Source: Cellulosimicrobium cellulans | Lineage (GTDB): Bacteria > Actinomycetota > Actinomycetes > Actinomycetales > Cellulomonadaceae | Assembly (NCBI RefSeq): GCF_016921195.1 | Contig: NZ_JAFGYF010000004.1 | Span: forward strand, 248,001 to 312,000 | Direction: 5' to 3' | DNA: 64,000 bases | In this document: in pieces, positions 16,849 through 25,741 of the stretch | How positions within the stretch are numbered: the first letter of the stretch is position 1 | Layout of the letters: each line of letters begins with the position of its first letter | Position numbers and translations under genes: made by a program | The notes under the pieces: model-generated | What the model was told of the DNA's origin: nothing | The model's input: only the letters and a program-made list of their open reading frames with translations | The model's database searches: none

Positions 16849-17059
16849 AGCCGTGCGTACCGACCGGGAGCCAGGACGGCACCTGAGACTGGAGCTCCTC
16901 TCGCGCGACCGTGAGTTGGCCGACGCCCGCGTCCACCGGGGCGCGCCCGAGCGTGACGCCGGCGAGCGTGGCGGTGCGTGGCGGGTGAGCACGGCGAGGT
17001 CCGTGGCGCGATCGTCGCACCGGCCCGGGCACCCGCGGCTCCGCGCGTCGGCCCGCTCG

Positions 17060-17710
17060 TCAGCCCGCCCGCACGAACCCGGACTCGTAGGCGCGCACGA
17101 CGGCCTGGGTGCGGTCGCGCACGCCGAGCTTGGCGAGCACGTTGCCCACGTGCGTGCGCACCGTCTCGACGCCGAGGTAGAGCTCGGCCGCGATCTCCGC
17201 GTTGCACAGGCCCCGCGCGACGAGCCGGAGCACCTCGCCCTCCCGCTCGGTGAGCCGCGCGTCGCGCAGCTCGTCGCCCGCGGGCGGCCGCGCCGTCGCG
17301 AGCCGGCGGACGGCGTCGGGGAACAGGAGCGAGTCGCCGCGCGCGACGACCCGCACGGCCTGCGCGACCTCCTCCGGCCGCGCGCGCTTGAGCAGGAACC
17401 CGTGCGCGCCCGCCCGCAGCGCGTCGAGCACGTGGTCGTCGTTCTCGAACGTCGTGAGGACCAGCACCCGCGGCGCGTCGGCGCGTGCGAGGAGCGCGCG
17501 CGTCGCGGCGATCCCGTCGACGCGCGGCATGCGCACGTCCATGAGCACGACGTCGGGGCGCGCCCGCGCGACGGCGCCCGGCACCTCCGCGCCGTCCCCG
17601 GCCTCGCCGACGACCTCGAGGTCCGGCTCCGCGTCGAGGATGACGCGCAGCCCCGCCCGCACGAGCGGCTCGTCGTCCGCCAGCAGCACGCGCGTCGTCC
17701 CGTCGGTCAT
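17060..17710 (-). CDS. Two-component response regulator, NarL/LuxR type
   Basis: 216 residues. The receiver domain has the acidic pair Asp12-Asp13 (VLLADDEP), the phosphorylation site Asp58 (VVLMDVRMP), a conserved Thr in VLTTFENDD and Lys in FLLKRARP. The C-terminal LuxR helix-turn-helix reads LTEREGEVLRLVARGLCNAEIAAELYLGVETVRTHVGNVLAKLG. Its ATG overlaps the stop of the histidine kinase gene as ATGA, so the pair is co-translated. The signal and targets are unknown. Confidence 0.96.
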   Translation of the reverse strand: MTDGTTRVLLADDEPLVRAGLRVILDAEPDLEVVGEAGDGAEVPGAVARARPDVVLMDVRMPRVDGIAATRALLARADAPRVLVLTTFENDDHVLDALRAGAHGFLLKRARPEEVAQAVRVVARGDSLLFPDAVRRLATARPPAGDELRDARLTEREGEVLRLVARGLCNAEIAAELYLGVETVRTHVGNVLAKLGVRDRTQAVVRAYESGFVRAG

Positions 17711-19065
17711 CCGACCGATCCTGCCAGCGGGAACGTCGCGCGCACGACCCACGCGCCGCCGTCGCGCTCAGGGCCCGCCGCGAGCTCTCCGCGCAGCAGA
17801 CGGGCCCGCTCGCGCATGCCCGCGAGGCCACGGCGCTCGCGGCCGGACCCATCAGGTGCCCGACGCCGCGTGCCCGGCCCGAGCGGGTTGCGCACCTCGA
17901 CGACCAGCGCGTCGCCCGGACCCCGCGCCACCGCGACGGCGACGGGCTCGCCCGGGGCGTGGCGGAGCGCGTTCGTGAGCGCCTCCTGCACCACCCGGTA
18001 CGCCTCCTGGGACACCGCGCGCGGGACGTCCGGCAGCGCGGCGTCGTCGTCGCGCGCGAGGCGCACCTCGACGCCCGTGCGGCGCGCGTCGTCGAGCAGG
18101 GCGTCGAGGTCGGCGAGCGTGCGCGCCGGGCTGCGCACGGGGGCGGCCGCTCCACCCGTGTCCGTCGGCGCGGCCGGCGCCGCCTCCGCGCGGAGCAGCC
18201 CGAGGACGTGGTCGAGGTCCGCCATCGCGGTACGACCCGTGTCCTCGATCGCGACGAGCGCGGCGCGTGCCGCGGCGGGGTCGGAGTCGAGCAGGCGGGC
18301 GGCCGCGGCCGCCTGGAGGGTCGTGACGGTCAGCGCGTGACCCACGGAGTCGTGCAGCTCGCGCGCGAGCCGTCCGCGCTCGGCGGCGCGGTCCGCCGCC
18401 GCCTCGAGCTCCGCGATGCGCTCCGTCTGGTCGGGCCCGAGCAGCGGGAGGGCGGCCTGGCGCAGCACGCCGCGCGCGAGCACGACCGCGTACGGGACGG
18501 CGAGGAGCGCGAGCACCGCGGTGAGCAGCCACGCCCACGGGGGCAGCGCCTCCCACGGACGCCAGTCGGCGAGGAGCACCGGCTCGACCCCGGTCGCGGA
18601 GAGGACGAGCTGCGTCGCGACCGGGACGAGGAACAGCACCACGACGAGCACCGCGGCGCCGAGCGCGAGGTGCAGCCCGTACCAGGCGGCGCCGCGCCAG
18701 CGCGTGGCCGCACCGGGCGGGGTCGCCCCGGCCGCGGGCAGGGGCACGTCGACGTCGAGGAACGTCCGCACGGCCGCGATCTCGAGCGTGCGGACCGGGG
18801 CGAGGAACGGCGGCGTGCTCACCAGGACCGCGGAGACGAGCGCGAGGACGACGGTCGCGACCCGCGGCGTCTGCAGCGAGGCGAACATCTGCACGAACCC
18901 GGCGACGAGGACCACGTACGCGCCGGCGACCACGCCGCCGACCACGAGGTAGACCCCGGCCCGCACCGTGGCGGCGCTGCGCAGCGGCGCGACGACCCGG
19001 CCCCACGCGCCCCGCCCCGAGGCGGCGGTCGCCCGACGGGTCGGGCGCGCGTCGTCGAACGTCAT
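17707..19065 (-). CDS. Sensor histidine kinase (HisKA_3 type)
   Basis: 452 residues from ATG 19065. The N-terminal half has four transmembrane segments (AGVYLVVGGVVAGAYVVLVAGF; VATVVLALVSAVLVSTPPF; LHLALGAAVLVVVLFLVPVATQ; AWLLTAVLALLAVPYAVVL). The phosphoacceptor motif is RELHDSVGHALTVTTLQAAAA. The HATPase domain contains VVQEALTNALRHAPG and GRERRGLAGMRERARLLRGEL. The lack of a large sensor loop suggests membrane-embedded sensing, as in cell-envelope-stress kinases. It pairs with the NarL-type regulator immediately downstream. Confidence 0.95.
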   Translation of the reverse strand: MTFDDARPTRRATAASGRGAWGRVVAPLRSAATVRAGVYLVVGGVVAGAYVVLVAGFVQMFASLQTPRVATVVLALVSAVLVSTPPFLAPVRTLEIAAVRTFLDVDVPLPAAGATPPGAATRWRGAAWYGLHLALGAAVLVVVLFLVPVATQLVLSATGVEPVLLADWRPWEALPPWAWLLTAVLALLAVPYAVVLARGVLRQAALPLLGPDQTERIAELEAAADRAAERGRLARELHDSVGHALTVTTLQAAAAARLLDSDPAAARAALVAIEDTGRTAMADLDHVLGLLRAEAAPAAPTDTGGAAAPVRSPARTLADLDALLDDARRTGVEVRLARDDDAALPDVPRAVSQEAYRVVQEALTNALRHAPGEPVAVAVARGPGDALVVEVRNPLGPGTRRRAPDGSGRERRGLAGMRERARLLRGELAAGPERDGGAWVVRATFPLAGSVG

Positions 19066-19211
19066 GGCCCCAGTCTCGCGGGACCGGCCAGGGCGCGCCT
19101 CCCCCGACCGGGGGAGCCCGCCGCAGCCCGGTCGCTCCCCGCCCGTGCGCGCGCTCGGCTCCCGGCCCACGCCCGCGCGCGCTCCCGCGCGAGCGCTGGT
19201 CCAATGGGCGC

Positions 19212-19955
19212 ATGCTCGGGTTCTGGTGGGGCCTCGTCGGCGCGTCGTCGCTGCCCCTCGGAGCCGCGCTCGTCTTCTGGCGGCCGCCGGGCCAGCGCCT
19301 CGTCGGGCTCGTCATGGCGTTCGGGTCGGGCGTGCTCATCAGCGCCGTCGCGTACGACCTCGTGGAGGACGCGTCCACGCACGCGAGCGGGCTCGTCCTG
19401 CTCGCGGGCCTCGCGGGCGGCGCGCTGACCTTCTTCGTCGGCGATCGCATCATCGACCGGATGGGCGGTGAGGGCCGCAAGCGGTCCACGGGCGTGCAGG
19501 CGGGGTCCGTCCAGGCGGCAGGGGGCACCGGCGGCGCGGCGATCGCCCTCGGCACGGTGCTCGACGGCGTCCCCGAGTCGGTCGTCCTCGGCGCGACGCT
19601 CATCGGGGGCGGCGGTGTCAGCGTCGCGATGCTCGCCGCCGTGTTCGTCTCGAACCTGCCCGAGGCCATGTCCGCGACGTCCGGGCTGCTCAAGGCGGGG
19701 ACGAAGCCCTCGCGGCTCTGGGTCCTGTGGGGGTCGACGACCCTGGTCTCGGCGCTCGCGGCCGGTATCGGCTACGTCGCGCTCGACGGCGCCTCGCCCG
19801 CGGTCGTGGCGGTCACGCAGGCGTTCGCCGCCGGGGCGCTGCTCACCATGCTCGTCGACACGATGATCCCCGAGGCGACGGAGTTCGGCGGCCCGGTCAC
19901 CGGGCTCGTCACGGTGCTGGGTTTCGCGACGGCGTTCGGGCTGAGCTCGCTCTGA
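19212..19955 (+). CDS. ZIP-family metal transporter
   Basis: 247 residues with about eight transmembrane segments. The conserved metal-site helices are represented by GTVLDGVPESVVLGATLIGG and VFVSNLPEAMSATSGLL. These correspond to the HNxPEG-type motifs of ZIP proteins, with Asp in place of His in the first. The usual His-rich loop is short and lacks histidines. ZIP proteins import zinc or other divalent metals; the ion here is not known. It is convergent with the acyltransferase gene, with three bases between stops. Confidence 0.85.
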   Translation: MLGFWWGLVGASSLPLGAALVFWRPPGQRLVGLVMAFGSGVLISAVAYDLVEDASTHASGLVLLAGLAGGALTFFVGDRIIDRMGGEGRKRSTGVQAGSVQAAGGTGGAAIALGTVLDGVPESVVLGATLIGGGGVSVAMLAAVFVSNLPEAMSATSGLLKAGTKPSRLWVLWGSTTLVSALAAGIGYVALDGASPAVVAVTQAFAAGALLTMLVDTMIPEATEFGGPVTGLVTVLGFATAFGLSSL

Positions 19956-19958
19956 GCG

Positions 19959-20603
19959 TCAGGCCGCGAGGTCCTGGCCGCTCATGCGGTGGATCGACGC
20001 CATGACCTCGTCCGTGAGCTCGCGCCGCGCCTGCGCGGGCTTGGTGCCGGCCGTGATCTGACGCTGCGGGTCGATGGGCTTGCCGAAGTGCACCTCGACG
20101 CGGTGCAGGCGCGGGATCCTCTTGCCGATGGGCTGGACCTTGTCCGTGCCGCGCACCGCGACGGGAACGACGGGTGCGTGCCCGGCGAGCGCGAGCCATG
20201 CGACGCCCGTGCGGCCCGGGTGGAGCTTGCCGTCGCGCGAGCGCGTGCCCTCGGGGTAGATGCCGAACGCGCCGCCGCGCTGCAGGACCTCGAGCGCGTC
20301 CTCGAGCGAGCGCTGCCCCGCGCGCGGGTCGTCGCGCTGGACGGGGATCATGCCGATCGTCGTGAAGAACCAGCGCGTCAGGCGACCCTTGAGCCCGCGC
20401 CCGGTGAAGTACTCGGCCTTGGCGAGGAACGTGACGTGCCGGGGCGCGACGATCGGGATGAGGATCGAGTCGATGAACGACAGGTGGTTGCTCGCGAGGA
20501 TGACCGCCCCGCTGCGCGGGATGTTGTTGCGCCCCGTCACCTGAGGCCGCAGCAGCACGTAGGCGAGCAGAGACAGGATGAGCCTCAGGACGCGGTAGGT
20601 CAT
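19959..20603 (-). CDS. 1-acyl-sn-glycerol-3-phosphate acyltransferase (PlsC family)
   Basis: 214 residues. The HX4D catalytic motif is His40-Asp45 in ILASNHLSFIDS, and the substrate motif is YPEGTRS near 116-122. Family block FFTTIGMIPVQRDD and a hydrophobic N-terminal helix (LRLILSLLAYVLL) suggest a membrane-associated enzyme. It would acylate lysophosphatidic acid in phospholipid synthesis. Actinobacteria carry several paralogues, so the precise acceptor is uncertain. Confidence 0.93.
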   Translation of the reverse strand: MTYRVLRLILSLLAYVLLRPQVTGRNNIPRSGAVILASNHLSFIDSILIPIVAPRHVTFLAKAEYFTGRGLKGRLTRWFFTTIGMIPVQRDDPRAGQRSLEDALEVLQRGGAFGIYPEGTRSRDGKLHPGRTGVAWLALAGHAPVVPVAVRGTDKVQPIGKRIPRLHRVEVHFGKPIDPQRQITAGTKPAQARRELTDEVMASIHRMSGQDLAA

Positions 20604-20690
20604 CCGTTCATTGTGCACTCTCGTCGGCGCACGTCCGTGCACGCGGCGTTCGTCCCCGGTGTCCCCGCGGGCCCCCGCGTCACCTCCGGT

Positions 20691-22178
20691 TCACGCGTCC
20701 CGGCGCGACGCCGCCGACGCGACGCGGCGTGCGCGGCCGGCGCGGGTCACCGCGTAGAGGGCCAGGATGACGGCGACGAGTCCCGCCGTGGACACGAGCT
20801 GGGCGCGCGCTGCGTCGTCGGTCAGCATGAGGACGGCGAGCGCCGCGAGCCCGGCGAGCACGGCCCAGGTGAGCCACGGGAAGCCCCACATGCGCAGCGT
20901 CATCGGCTCGCCCGCCGCGCGCGCCTGCGCCTCGATCCGGCGTCGCAGCCGGAGCTGCGACACCGCCACGAGCACCCACACGACGAGCAGCGCCGCGCCC
21001 ACGGCGTTGAGCAGGATGCCCAGCAGCGCCTCGGGCAGGAGCCAGTTGAGCCCGACCGCGACGAGCGCGAAGAACACCGACACGAGCACCGAGACCCAGG
21101 GCACGTCGCGGCGCGACACCCGCCGCAGCGCGCGCGGGCCGTCGCCGCGCCCGGCGAGCGAGTACGCCATGCGCGACGTCCCGTAGACGTTCGCGTTGAA
21201 CGCCGACAGCAGCGCGACGACCACGACGACCTCCATGACGCGCGCCGCCCCGGGCAGCCCGGCGAGGTCGAGCACCGCGACGAACGGGCTCTCCGCGAGC
21301 AGGGGCGAGTCCCACGGCAGGACGAGCACCATGATGGCGACCGAGCCCAGGTAGAACACGAGGATCCGCCACACGATGCTGCGGGTCGCACGCGCGACGG
21401 CGGTGCGCGGCTCGCGCGCCTCCGCCGCCGCGATCGTGACGATCTCTATGCCGCCGAACGCGAAGACGACGACGAGCAGCCCGGCGGCGATCCCGCCCCA
21501 CCCCTCGGGCGCGAAGCCCCCGTGGCCCAGGAGGTTCGACGTGCCGACGGGGTCGGTCCCGGGCAGCAGCCCGAGGACCAGCAGGACGCCGACGACGAGG
21601 AAGCCGACGATCGCCGCGACCTTGACGAACGCGAACCAGAACTCCAGCTCGCCGAACTGCCGCACGCCCCACAGGTTGATCACCGCGAACACGACGACCA
21701 CGGCGAGCGCGACACCCCACTGCGGCACGTCCGGGTACCAGCCCGTGACGATCCGCGCCGCGCCCGTGATCTCGGCGCCCAGGACCATGACGAGCATGAA
21801 CCAGTAGAGCCAGCCCAGCAGGAACCCGGCCCACGGCCCCAGCGCCTCCTCCGCGTAGACGGAGAACGACCCGCTCACCGGTCGCGCGCTCGCCATCTCG
21901 GCGAGCATCCGCATGACGAGGATGACGACGACGCCCGCGATCGCGTACGACACGAGCACGGCCGGGCCTGCGGTCGCGATCCCGACGCCCGAGCCGAGGA
22001 ACAGGCCTGCGCCGATCGCGGAGCCGAGCCCCATCATCGTCAGGTGCCGCGTCCGCAGCCCGGTGCCCAGGTGGTCGGCGGAGGTCCCGGGTTCGGAGGT
22101 GCCGCCGGACGCCGGCGGTCGCCCCGAGGGAGACGGGTGCCCGGTCGGTGCCGAGGGTTCGGGCATGGGGGTGCTCAT
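20691..22178 (-). CDS. Amino-acid permease (APC superfamily)
   Basis: 495 residues with twelve predicted transmembrane segments. The start HLTMMGLGSAIGAGLFLGSGVGIATAGP is the APC/AAT signature loop, followed by GVVVILVMRMLAEMASARPVSGSFSVYAEEALGPWAGFLLGW. It is closest in pattern to GABA/aromatic/proline permeases of the AAT family. The polar N-terminal 35 residues are Pro/Ser-rich. The amino-acid substrate cannot be fixed from sequence alone. It is probably transcribed alone. Confidence 0.93.
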   Translation of the reverse strand: MSTPMPEPSAPTGHPSPSGRPPASGGTSEPGTSADHLGTGLRTRHLTMMGLGSAIGAGLFLGSGVGIATAGPAVLVSYAIAGVVVILVMRMLAEMASARPVSGSFSVYAEEALGPWAGFLLGWLYWFMLVMVLGAEITGAARIVTGWYPDVPQWGVALAVVVVFAVINLWGVRQFGELEFWFAFVKVAAIVGFLVVGVLLVLGLLPGTDPVGTSNLLGHGGFAPEGWGGIAAGLLVVVFAFGGIEIVTIAAAEAREPRTAVARATRSIVWRILVFYLGSVAIMVLVLPWDSPLLAESPFVAVLDLAGLPGAARVMEVVVVVALLSAFNANVYGTSRMAYSLAGRGDGPRALRRVSRRDVPWVSVLVSVFFALVAVGLNWLLPEALLGILLNAVGAALLVVWVLVAVSQLRLRRRIEAQARAAGEPMTLRMWGFPWLTWAVLAGLAALAVLMLTDDAARAQLVSTAGLVAVILALYAVTRAGRARRVASAASRRDA

Positions 22179-22299
22179 GGTGCGGTCCTGCGGTCGGGTC
22201 CCGGTCGCCGTGCTCGACGCCGACCCACGACGCTACACGGCCCGTCGCCACCCTCTGCCCGTCGCCCCGCCGGGCCACCCCGGACGCTCCGTACGACGG

Positions 22300-22341
22300 C
22301 GCCCCGCACCCGGCGCGAGGGGGTCGCTCGGGTGCGGGGCG
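22300..22341 (-). terminator. Hairpin terminator after the purine permease gene
   Basis: CGCCCCGCACCCG (22300-22312) pairs with CGGGTGCGGGGCG (22329-22341), thirteen perfect pairs with a 16-base loop. It begins 28 bases beyond the permease stop on the minus strand. Confidence 0.75.
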
Positions 22342-22368
22342 GCGTCGGGCACGACGCTGTGCCTGTGT

Positions 22369-24009
22369 CTACGGGGTCGCGGTCCGCGGGAGCGGCGCGA
22401 CGGCGTGGTGCCGTGGAGCAGCGGTGCCGTCGCCGGAGGTCGGTCCGGTCGGGTCGTCGGCGCGGTCGCCCGCACCGTCGGGGGTGCCGGTCCGTCGGTC
22501 GCCGTCGCCGGTCGCCGGGGCGTCAGCGGACGGCGCCGCGGTGTCGACGGCGGCCGGCCGGCGCGTCGAGCCGTTGAGGACACCGTCGTCCTGGAGGTCC
22601 TCTAGGTCCTCGTCGTCCACGGCGTTGGCGCCGTGCTCCGCGCCCGCGGCGAAGACGGACGGGTCGGGCGGCGTGCCGAACTTGAGGTGGTTGAACAGCA
22701 GGTTGAGCAGGATCGCCATGACCGCGGCGGAGCTGATGCCCGAGTGGAAGATGATGCCGAACCACGTGGGGAACTGGTCGTAGAAGTCGGGCTTGGCGAT
22801 GGGGATCATGCCGAACGAGATCGACGCCGCCACGATGATGAGGTTCATCGGCCGGGAGTAGTCGACCTTCGCGAGCGTGCGGATGCCCGACGCGGCGACC
22901 GAGCCGAACAGCACGACGCCCGCACCACCGAGGACCGGCGTCGGGACCGCGGCCACGACGCGGCCCAGGACCGGCAGGAGGCCGAGGACCACGAGGATCG
23001 CGCCGCCCGCCGCGACGACGAACCGCGACTTCACGCCCGTGATGGCCACGAGCCCGACGTTCTGGGCGAACGCCGACTGCGTGAACGAACCGAAGAACGG
23101 CGAGACGACGGACGACGCCATGTCGGCGCGCAGACCGTTCGCGATGCGCTTGCGGTCCACCTTGGTGTCGACGATCTCGCCCACGGCGATGATGTCCGCC
23201 GTCGTCTCGGTGAGGGTCACGAGGATGACGATGAGCATCGAGATGATCGCGGCGATCTCGAACGTCGGGGCGCCGAAGCCGAGGAACGACGGGAACGCGG
23301 CCACCGGGCCGTCGCCGACCCCGGAGAAGTCCGCCTTGCCGAGCGCGAGGGCGATGAGGGTGCCCACGACGATCGCGATGAGGATCGACAGCCGCGAGAT
23401 CGTGCCGCTGCCGACCTTCGACAGCAGGATGACGATCGCGAACGTCAGCGCGGCGAGGCCGATGTTGCTCACCGAGCCGTAGTCGGGCGAGCTCGCGTTG
23501 CCGCCCATCGCCCAGTTCGCCGCGACGGGCATGAGCGTCAGGCCGATCGTCGTGATGACGACGCCCGTGACGACCGGCGGGAAGAACCGGATGATCTGCG
23601 CGAAGAACGGCGTGATGAGCAGGCCGATCGCCGACGCGACGAGCACGGCTCCCAGCACCCCGGGGATCCCTCCCCCGCCGTTGACGATCGCGACCATCGT
23701 CGACACGCCCGCGAACGACACGCCCTGCACGAGCGGGAGCTGCGACCCGAAGAACGGGATGCCCAGCGTCTGCAGGATCGTCGCGAGGCCGCCCATGAAG
23801 AGGGACGCCGCGACGAGCGTCCCGATCTCGGACCCGGTCAGCCCGGCGGCGCCGCCCACGATGAGCGGCGGCGCGATGATGCCGCCGTACATCGTCAGCA
23901 CGTGCTGGAACCCGTACCCGAACGTCGACCCGATGGGCAGCCGCTCGTCCTCGGGGCGTACCGGACGACGTTCGGCGCCGTCCGTGGTCCTCGTGGCTCG
24001 CGCGTTCAT
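22369..24009 (-). CDS. NCS2 purine/xanthine permease
   Basis: 546 residues with about fourteen membrane segments. The nucleobase-ascorbate transporter signature is present as SFTQSAFAQNVGLVAITGVKSR. TETTADIIAVGEIV is the conserved helix-8 region, and GFQHVLTMYGGIIAPPLIVGG the N-terminal block. The 100-residue C-terminal tail is acidic and Thr/Pro-rich. It lies downstream of an 8-oxoguanine deaminase-like gene in the same orientation, but has its own promoter. The pair suggests uptake and use of purines. Confidence 0.94.
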   Translation of the reverse strand: MNARATRTTDGAERRPVRPEDERLPIGSTFGYGFQHVLTMYGGIIAPPLIVGGAAGLTGSEIGTLVAASLFMGGLATILQTLGIPFFGSQLPLVQGVSFAGVSTMVAIVNGGGGIPGVLGAVLVASAIGLLITPFFAQIIRFFPPVVTGVVITTIGLTLMPVAANWAMGGNASSPDYGSVSNIGLAALTFAIVILLSKVGSGTISRLSILIAIVVGTLIALALGKADFSGVGDGPVAAFPSFLGFGAPTFEIAAIISMLIVILVTLTETTADIIAVGEIVDTKVDRKRIANGLRADMASSVVSPFFGSFTQSAFAQNVGLVAITGVKSRFVVAAGGAILVVLGLLPVLGRVVAAVPTPVLGGAGVVLFGSVAASGIRTLAKVDYSRPMNLIIVAASISFGMIPIAKPDFYDQFPTWFGIIFHSGISSAAVMAILLNLLFNHLKFGTPPDPSVFAAGAEHGANAVDDEDLEDLQDDGVLNGSTRRPAAVDTAAPSADAPATGDGDRRTGTPDGAGDRADDPTGPTSGDGTAAPRHHAVAPLPRTATP

Positions 24010-24033
24010 AGCGGACCTCCTCGTCAGCTATCG

Positions 24034-24090
24034 TTCCGCTTGGCGGAAAACTACTTCCACTATTCGAACGCCAAGTGTGACGTGTGTCAA
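24034..24090 (-). promoter_or_regulatory. Promoter and operator of the purine permease
   Basis: On the minus strand, TTGACA (24085-24090), 17 bases and TCGAAT (24062-24067) form a promoter. Just past the predicted start lies the perfect dyad TTCCGC-N3-GCGGAA (24034-24048), a good roadblock operator position. A weaker related dyad TTCCACTATTCGAA overlaps the -10 region (24055-24068). The TTCC-GGAA pattern resembles IclR-family sites, by memory only. The ribosome site is GAGGAGG before ATG 24009. Confidence 0.65.
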
Positions 24091-24131
24091 GTCCCGTCCG
24101 GCAACTCGGGCGTGGCCTGCGGCGACGGGCC

Positions 24132-25505
24132 TCAGCCCACGAGGCGGCGGGCCGCCGCCGAGTGCTCCGCGACCAGGGCGTCCAGATCGAGGCCGGGGAT
24201 CGCGCCGTCGACCACGCGCCACTCGCCGCCGACCATGACGCGGTCCGCGCGGTCGGCCCCGCACAGCAGGAGCGCGGCGACCGGGTCGTGCGATCCCGAG
24301 AAGCGCAGCTCGTCGAGGCGCCACAGCGCGAGGTCCGCCTGCTTGCCGACGGCGAGCACGCCGACGTCGTCGCGGCCCAGGACGCGCGCCGAGCCGCGCG
24401 TGCCCCAACCGAGCGCGCGGGTCACGGGGATGTCGGCGCCGTACTTGAGACGCTGGAGGTAGAGCGCCTGGCGGGCCTCGAGGATCATCGTCGACGCGTC
24501 GTTCGACGCCGAGCCGTCGACCCCGAGCCCGACGGGCGCGCCCGCGTCCTCCAGCTCTACGGCACGGGCGATGCCGGAGGCGAGGCGCATGTTCGACGTC
24601 GGGCAGTGCGCGACGCCGGTGCCCGCGACCCCGAGGCGGCGCACCTCCTCGTCGTCGAAGTGGATGCCGTGGCCGAGCCACGCGCGGTCCGTGAGCCAGC
24701 CGACCGACTCGAGGTAGTCGACCGTGCGCATCCCGAAGCGCTCGCGGCAGAAGTCCTCCTCGTCGATCGTCTCGGCGAGGTGCGTGTGCAGGCGGACGTC
24801 GAGGTCCTCCGCGAGCGCCGCGCTCTCGCGCATCGCGTCGGTCGTCACCGAGAACGGCGAGCACGGCGCGAGCGCGATCTGGACCTGCGCCCCGGCGCCC
24901 CGCTCGTGATGGCTCTCCACGAGGCGCTGGGAGTCGGCGAGGATCACGTCCAGGCTCTGCACGACCGACTGCGGCGGCAGACCGCCGTCGTCCTGGCCGA
25001 GCGTCATGGACCCGCGCGTGAGGGTCGCGCGCATCCCGAGCCGTCTGACGGCGGCGACCTGGAGGTCGATCGCGTCGTCGAGGCCGGCCGGGAACACGTA
25101 GTGGTGGTCGGCCGCCGTCGTGCAGCCGGAGAGCAGCAGCTCGGCGAGCGCGACCGTCGTCGCCAGCTCGTGGTCGCGCGGGGTGAGGCGCGCCCACACC
25201 GGGTAGAGGCGCTGCAGCCAGGGGAAGAGCGGGGCGTCGGCGACCGGCCCCCAGGCGCGCGTGAGCGTCTGGTAGAAGTGGTGGTGCGTGTTGATCAGCC
25301 CAGGCGTGAGCACGTGCTGGGACGCGTCGAACGTCTCGTCGGCCGGCGCGGACGGTGCGGCGCCTGCCGCGACGACCTCGACGATCACCCCGTCCTCGAC
25401 GACGACCCCACCGCGCGCGTCGGGCGCGTCCGGGGAGTCGTCCGCGGTGAAGACGCCGAGCGGGTCGCGGACCCAGGTGCGGGTGCCGGCTGAGGGGCTG
25501 GTCAT
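24132..25505 (-). CDS. 8-oxoguanine deaminase-like amidohydrolase
   Basis: 457 residues from ATG 25505 with AGGAGG upstream. It is a metal-dependent amidohydrolase of the TrzA/AtzA group. Key motifs are TPGLINTHHHFYQTLTRAW (metal HxH), LSGCTTAADHHYVFP, the HTHLAET block, WLGHGIHFDDEEVRRLG, GVAHCPTSNMRLASG and GLGVDGSASNDAS (metal Asp). This full set matches bacterial 8-oxoguanine deaminases and related hydroxydechloroatrazine-type hydrolases. The adjacent purine permease supports a purine substrate. Specificity is inferred. Confidence 0.87.
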   Translation of the reverse strand: MTSPSAGTRTWVRDPLGVFTADDSPDAPDARGGVVVEDGVIVEVVAAGAAPSAPADETFDASQHVLTPGLINTHHHFYQTLTRAWGPVADAPLFPWLQRLYPVWARLTPRDHELATTVALAELLLSGCTTAADHHYVFPAGLDDAIDLQVAAVRRLGMRATLTRGSMTLGQDDGGLPPQSVVQSLDVILADSQRLVESHHERGAGAQVQIALAPCSPFSVTTDAMRESAALAEDLDVRLHTHLAETIDEEDFCRERFGMRTVDYLESVGWLTDRAWLGHGIHFDDEEVRRLGVAGTGVAHCPTSNMRLASGIARAVELEDAGAPVGLGVDGSASNDASTMILEARQALYLQRLKYGADIPVTRALGWGTRGSARVLGRDDVGVLAVGKQADLALWRLDELRFSGSHDPVAALLLCGADRADRVMVGGEWRVVDGAIPGLDLDALVAEHSAAARRLVG

Positions 25506-25741
25506 GGTGCCTCCTGGTGGCTCGTGCTCACCGGGGCGCGGCTCCGGCGCCACGGTGCGCCGGCTCAGTGGTCCTGTCTGCCGATCCAGGTGCCGCGGGA
25601 CCCGCGGCCGGGCCGACCGTAGGCCGGGTCGCGACGGGCCGTCAACCCCTGGTGGACGACGACGCGGACGCACGCCGCGCGCGACCTGCGGCGCTGCGGG
25701 ATCCTGGGACCGGCCGACCGCCGAGACCCGGAGACCCGCCC

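Noticed and set aside
22369-25505. Purine permease and oxoguanine deaminase as a single operon
   Set aside because: A good promoter and operator lie between them, directly before the permease, so separate control is more likely, though readthrough is possible.
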